Positions 57,220 through 64,000 of a stretch of DNA of 64,000 nucleotides are shown here, in pieces (positions within the stretch are counted from its first letter, which is position 1; every line of letters starts with the position of its first letter). A program made the position numbers and the translations under genes. The notes below the pieces were generated by a model, which worked only from the letters and a program-made list of their open reading frames with translations, was not told where the DNA came from and made no database searches. Source of the DNA: Amorphochlora amoebiformis (taxonomy: Eukaryota; Cercozoa; Chlorarachniophyceae). The DNA lies in contig BAAHQB010000019.1 of assembly GCA_054601695.1 (NCBI GenBank), forward strand, positions 1,054,001 through 1,118,000, read 5' to 3'.

Positions 57220-59334
57220 CAAATTATTCGGCTGGGATCAGATCTGACGGGCAGCCGCACTTGCACACTATTAATCATGTGCGCATGCATATCTAGATAT
57301 GCGCTAGATGCGGGACTACGACGTTAATTCTAGTTATTACACTGTAAATATAATTGTTTTCCACACTAGAATCTGTCTATAGATAGAGTAAATATATCTA
57401 AATAAGATAAAATTATAACTGGTATGTCTTTTAAATCTAGTATTACTAGTACTAGTCTCTAGAGTCTCCAGCTAGTCACTTCCGAAGTTCTAGAAGTTGA
57501 CAATGAAACGAAACCTTAATCAAGTCAGTATTCTCTAGATTCTAGACATTATAATTGTGTACATATCCGATAATACGTATACCTAGATACTAGGTAAACT
57601 AGATCATTTGACTCTAGATACAACGTCTAGAACGTATAGTCTCCAAAGTCTAGATACTAGAGATAGTGTAGACGTAACTATTTGAATCTAATTCTCGTAG
57701 CCTTCTCAAGCATCTCAGTGACGTTAACAATTGTCACAGTACGTACGTATATACACTAGATATACTAGATATACTATACATCTGGAATGCGAGATCTTCA
57801 AGGGCTAGCACGAACTAGAAGTACTGGAGCTAGTGGAGGTATCACTAGTACGAGCTACAATCATGATAAGCCAAATATACCTGTCCAGATGGCCGTGCAG
57901 GATCTGACTCTAGAAGATGCCAGTGCCATATTTATGCATACATGTGATACCAATCATTGAAACATATACAGACTAGACAGATGATCTAGATGATACGTAT
58001 CCATGCATATGCGCGTGCGTACGTACGCTAGGTACGTACGTCTTATTCGTTAGGTACGTACGGTACGTGTTATGCAGTGTACGTAGTATCTAGACTGATT
58101 CTAGAGTATATCATATGCATCACGGTACGTACGTATGATGATAAGAGGTAGATACGTACATATGCGCACGTACCAGTAACCAGTACATGAACATATGTGT
58201 GCAGTGTGTGTGTGTCTGGAGCATGTACTAGATATATCTAGTATCTAGAGTATATGTACTGGTAGTCCAGGAGTATACTATGATATATTACTATGACACT
58301 AGTGACACTGTTGATCTTCTAGATCTTGTTACAATCTACTAGATCTAGGTGATACTCACTAAGACTAGTAAGACTTAGGCAGAGTCTAGAGAGTACATGA
58401 GTATCTAGAATATCTAGAGTATATACATCTACTAGTCTAGTACATACACGTGCATGTGCTATGGAATTACATGAGTATCTAGAATATCTAGAGTATGTAA
58501 ACACGTACATGCTAGAACATGCGTTAAGGAAGGTATCTGCGGAAACTCAGTCTGAAAATCGATATGCCACTTAATTGCAATCCATTTTTTTATCCTATTT
58601 AACTTGAGAGACGCGACTTCAGACTTTAAAGAGCTGCACAATTGCGTACGAACTATATTGCATATGATAGCTAGATTTTTTAGCGCAATGAACTAGGAAG
58701 TCGGCGCCCCCTTAGCTTATGCCGTGCCGACTCGTTCCTCCTTCTCAGCCCTCAGTACTCTCGATTGAGAACAGAAACAAAGAGTATAAATAAATCTTAA
58801 GTGATGTGACGGCTACATACAGACAATAAGCTAAGCTCAGGTGAGGAAACAGACAAGACTGTACCTCGATACTGATTGCCAAGCTCCTCTTCATTTATTT
58901 TTTTTGCCAATCATAAGGGAGCAGAGAAGTGTTACAAGAGGGGTCGGAAGGGAAAGTTAGAAGAGTTCAGGGTAGGAGAGCGAAGGGAATGGGAGGATGG
59001 TGAGGGACTCTCTCGCTTTTATACTATAAATTCCATTCCTTTATTTTTTTTTCAAGTTTTTTTTGGTTCCTTCCTTCCAAATGGAACCCCGAACAATAAC
59101 AAGCCATTAGAACATAATTTAGAGAAAAGTAAAGCACAACGGGTTCCAGAAGGAAAAACCGTATGTATGTGCTCGTATCTTCTATGAGTGGTGTATCTAC
59201 TGTTTCATAGAAGAGACAATGCTAACCTTGCGTAGATTCTCCAAATATATTTGTATATATTTGTGTTCACATATTTTATAATTTTTTTTTCTTTTTCCTT
59301 TCTTGATCAATAAGACAAGATGATAAATAATAGC

Positions 59335-59370
<36 letters not shown>

Positions 59371-59490
59371 ATGTATGTATATATTGTACACATAGACATA
59401 TAATATACATAAATATAGAGTGTGTGAGTTTGTGCATGCGTGTACATAATAACAGACACACACACACACACACATGATATATATTTATAT

Positions 59491-59542
<52 letters not shown>

Positions 59543-59588
59543 ACATACATATGGATCTCAAGTAGGTTCGGTTGTTGTGGTGTAGAAT
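57220..59588. other. Convergent intergenic region with a large CTAG-rich island
   Basis: Unique sequence to about 59330, then AT microsatellite. By eye there are about 45 CTAG tetramers between 57290 and 58520, plus clusters of ACGTACGT near 57740 and 58015-58160. A 103-residue frame at 58876-59187 has no recognisable features and lies beyond the Rab stop; I do not call it a gene. Confidence 0.7.
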
Positions 59589-63949
<4,361 letters not shown>

Positions 63950-64000
63950 CTTATCCGTAGTTGGCGTTCGAGAATGTGCTTGCCCAGGCCGCACAGGTCT
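63950..64000 (-). other. 5' flank of the Rab11 gene
   Basis: Only 51 bp of upstream sequence is present, with an in-frame ATG at 63994; the promoter lies outside the window. Confidence 0.6.

Noticed and set aside
58876-59187. 103-residue plus-strand frame downstream of the Rab11 gene
   Set aside because: Low-complexity and featureless, within intergenic DNA.

Overview
This window is nuclear DNA from an intron-rich eukaryote, probably a protist, but the lineage cannot be fixed from sequence alone. The evidence is spliced genes for eukaryote-only families (a Rab11-type GTPase, a two-pore-domain potassium channel, a CAP-Gly microtubule-binding protein), TTAGGG/CCCTAA telomere-type repeats, and no bacterial-style operons. 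Most long open frames (Tyr/Ile/Cys/Val/His-rich or Ser/Leu-rich) are translations of microsatellites, not genes. I found the real genes by joining short unique islands at GT..AG borders and requiring frame continuity. All exon borders are read by eye and need transcript support.

Layout, left to right: (1) 334-3239 minus, a RidA-like protein with a probable mitochondrial presequence, whose last exon or exons lie left of the window; (2) 4970-11164 minus, a coiled-coil protein in about 16 small exons; (3) 12390-27698 plus, an N-terminal CAP-Gly domain followed by coiled coil, about 22 exons; (4) 28690-41122 plus, a complete K2P channel core (two pore loops, four membrane helices), with no ordinary intergenic DNA separating it from gene 3, so one CAP-Gly/coiled-coil/K2P transcript is possible; (5) 41605-44605 minus, a 488-residue coiled-coil protein; (6) 44727-48975 plus, an ankyrin-repeat protein divergent from gene 5 across 121 bp; (7) 50264-57219 plus, a 692-residue coiled-coil protein; (8) 59589-63949 minus, a complete Rab11-type GTPase of 214 residues.

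Only about 13% of the window is coding. Introns are filled with (TA)n, (CA)n, (GA)n, pyrimidine tracts, minisatellites and telomere-type arrays. True intergenic gaps look different: unique sequence, strikingly rich in CTAG in three of them.

Three patterns stand out. Telomere-type repeats lie inside introns and often supply the splice sites themselves, with array orientation matching the donor (GTAACCC or GTTAGGG). Exon ends plus their splice sites are repeatedly copied into the neighbouring intron, in direct or inverted orientation. A family of about 40-50 bp elements is dispersed only inside the CCCTAA arrays. The genes suggest membrane traffic, ion conductance and cytoskeletal roles but form no operon or obvious pathway.
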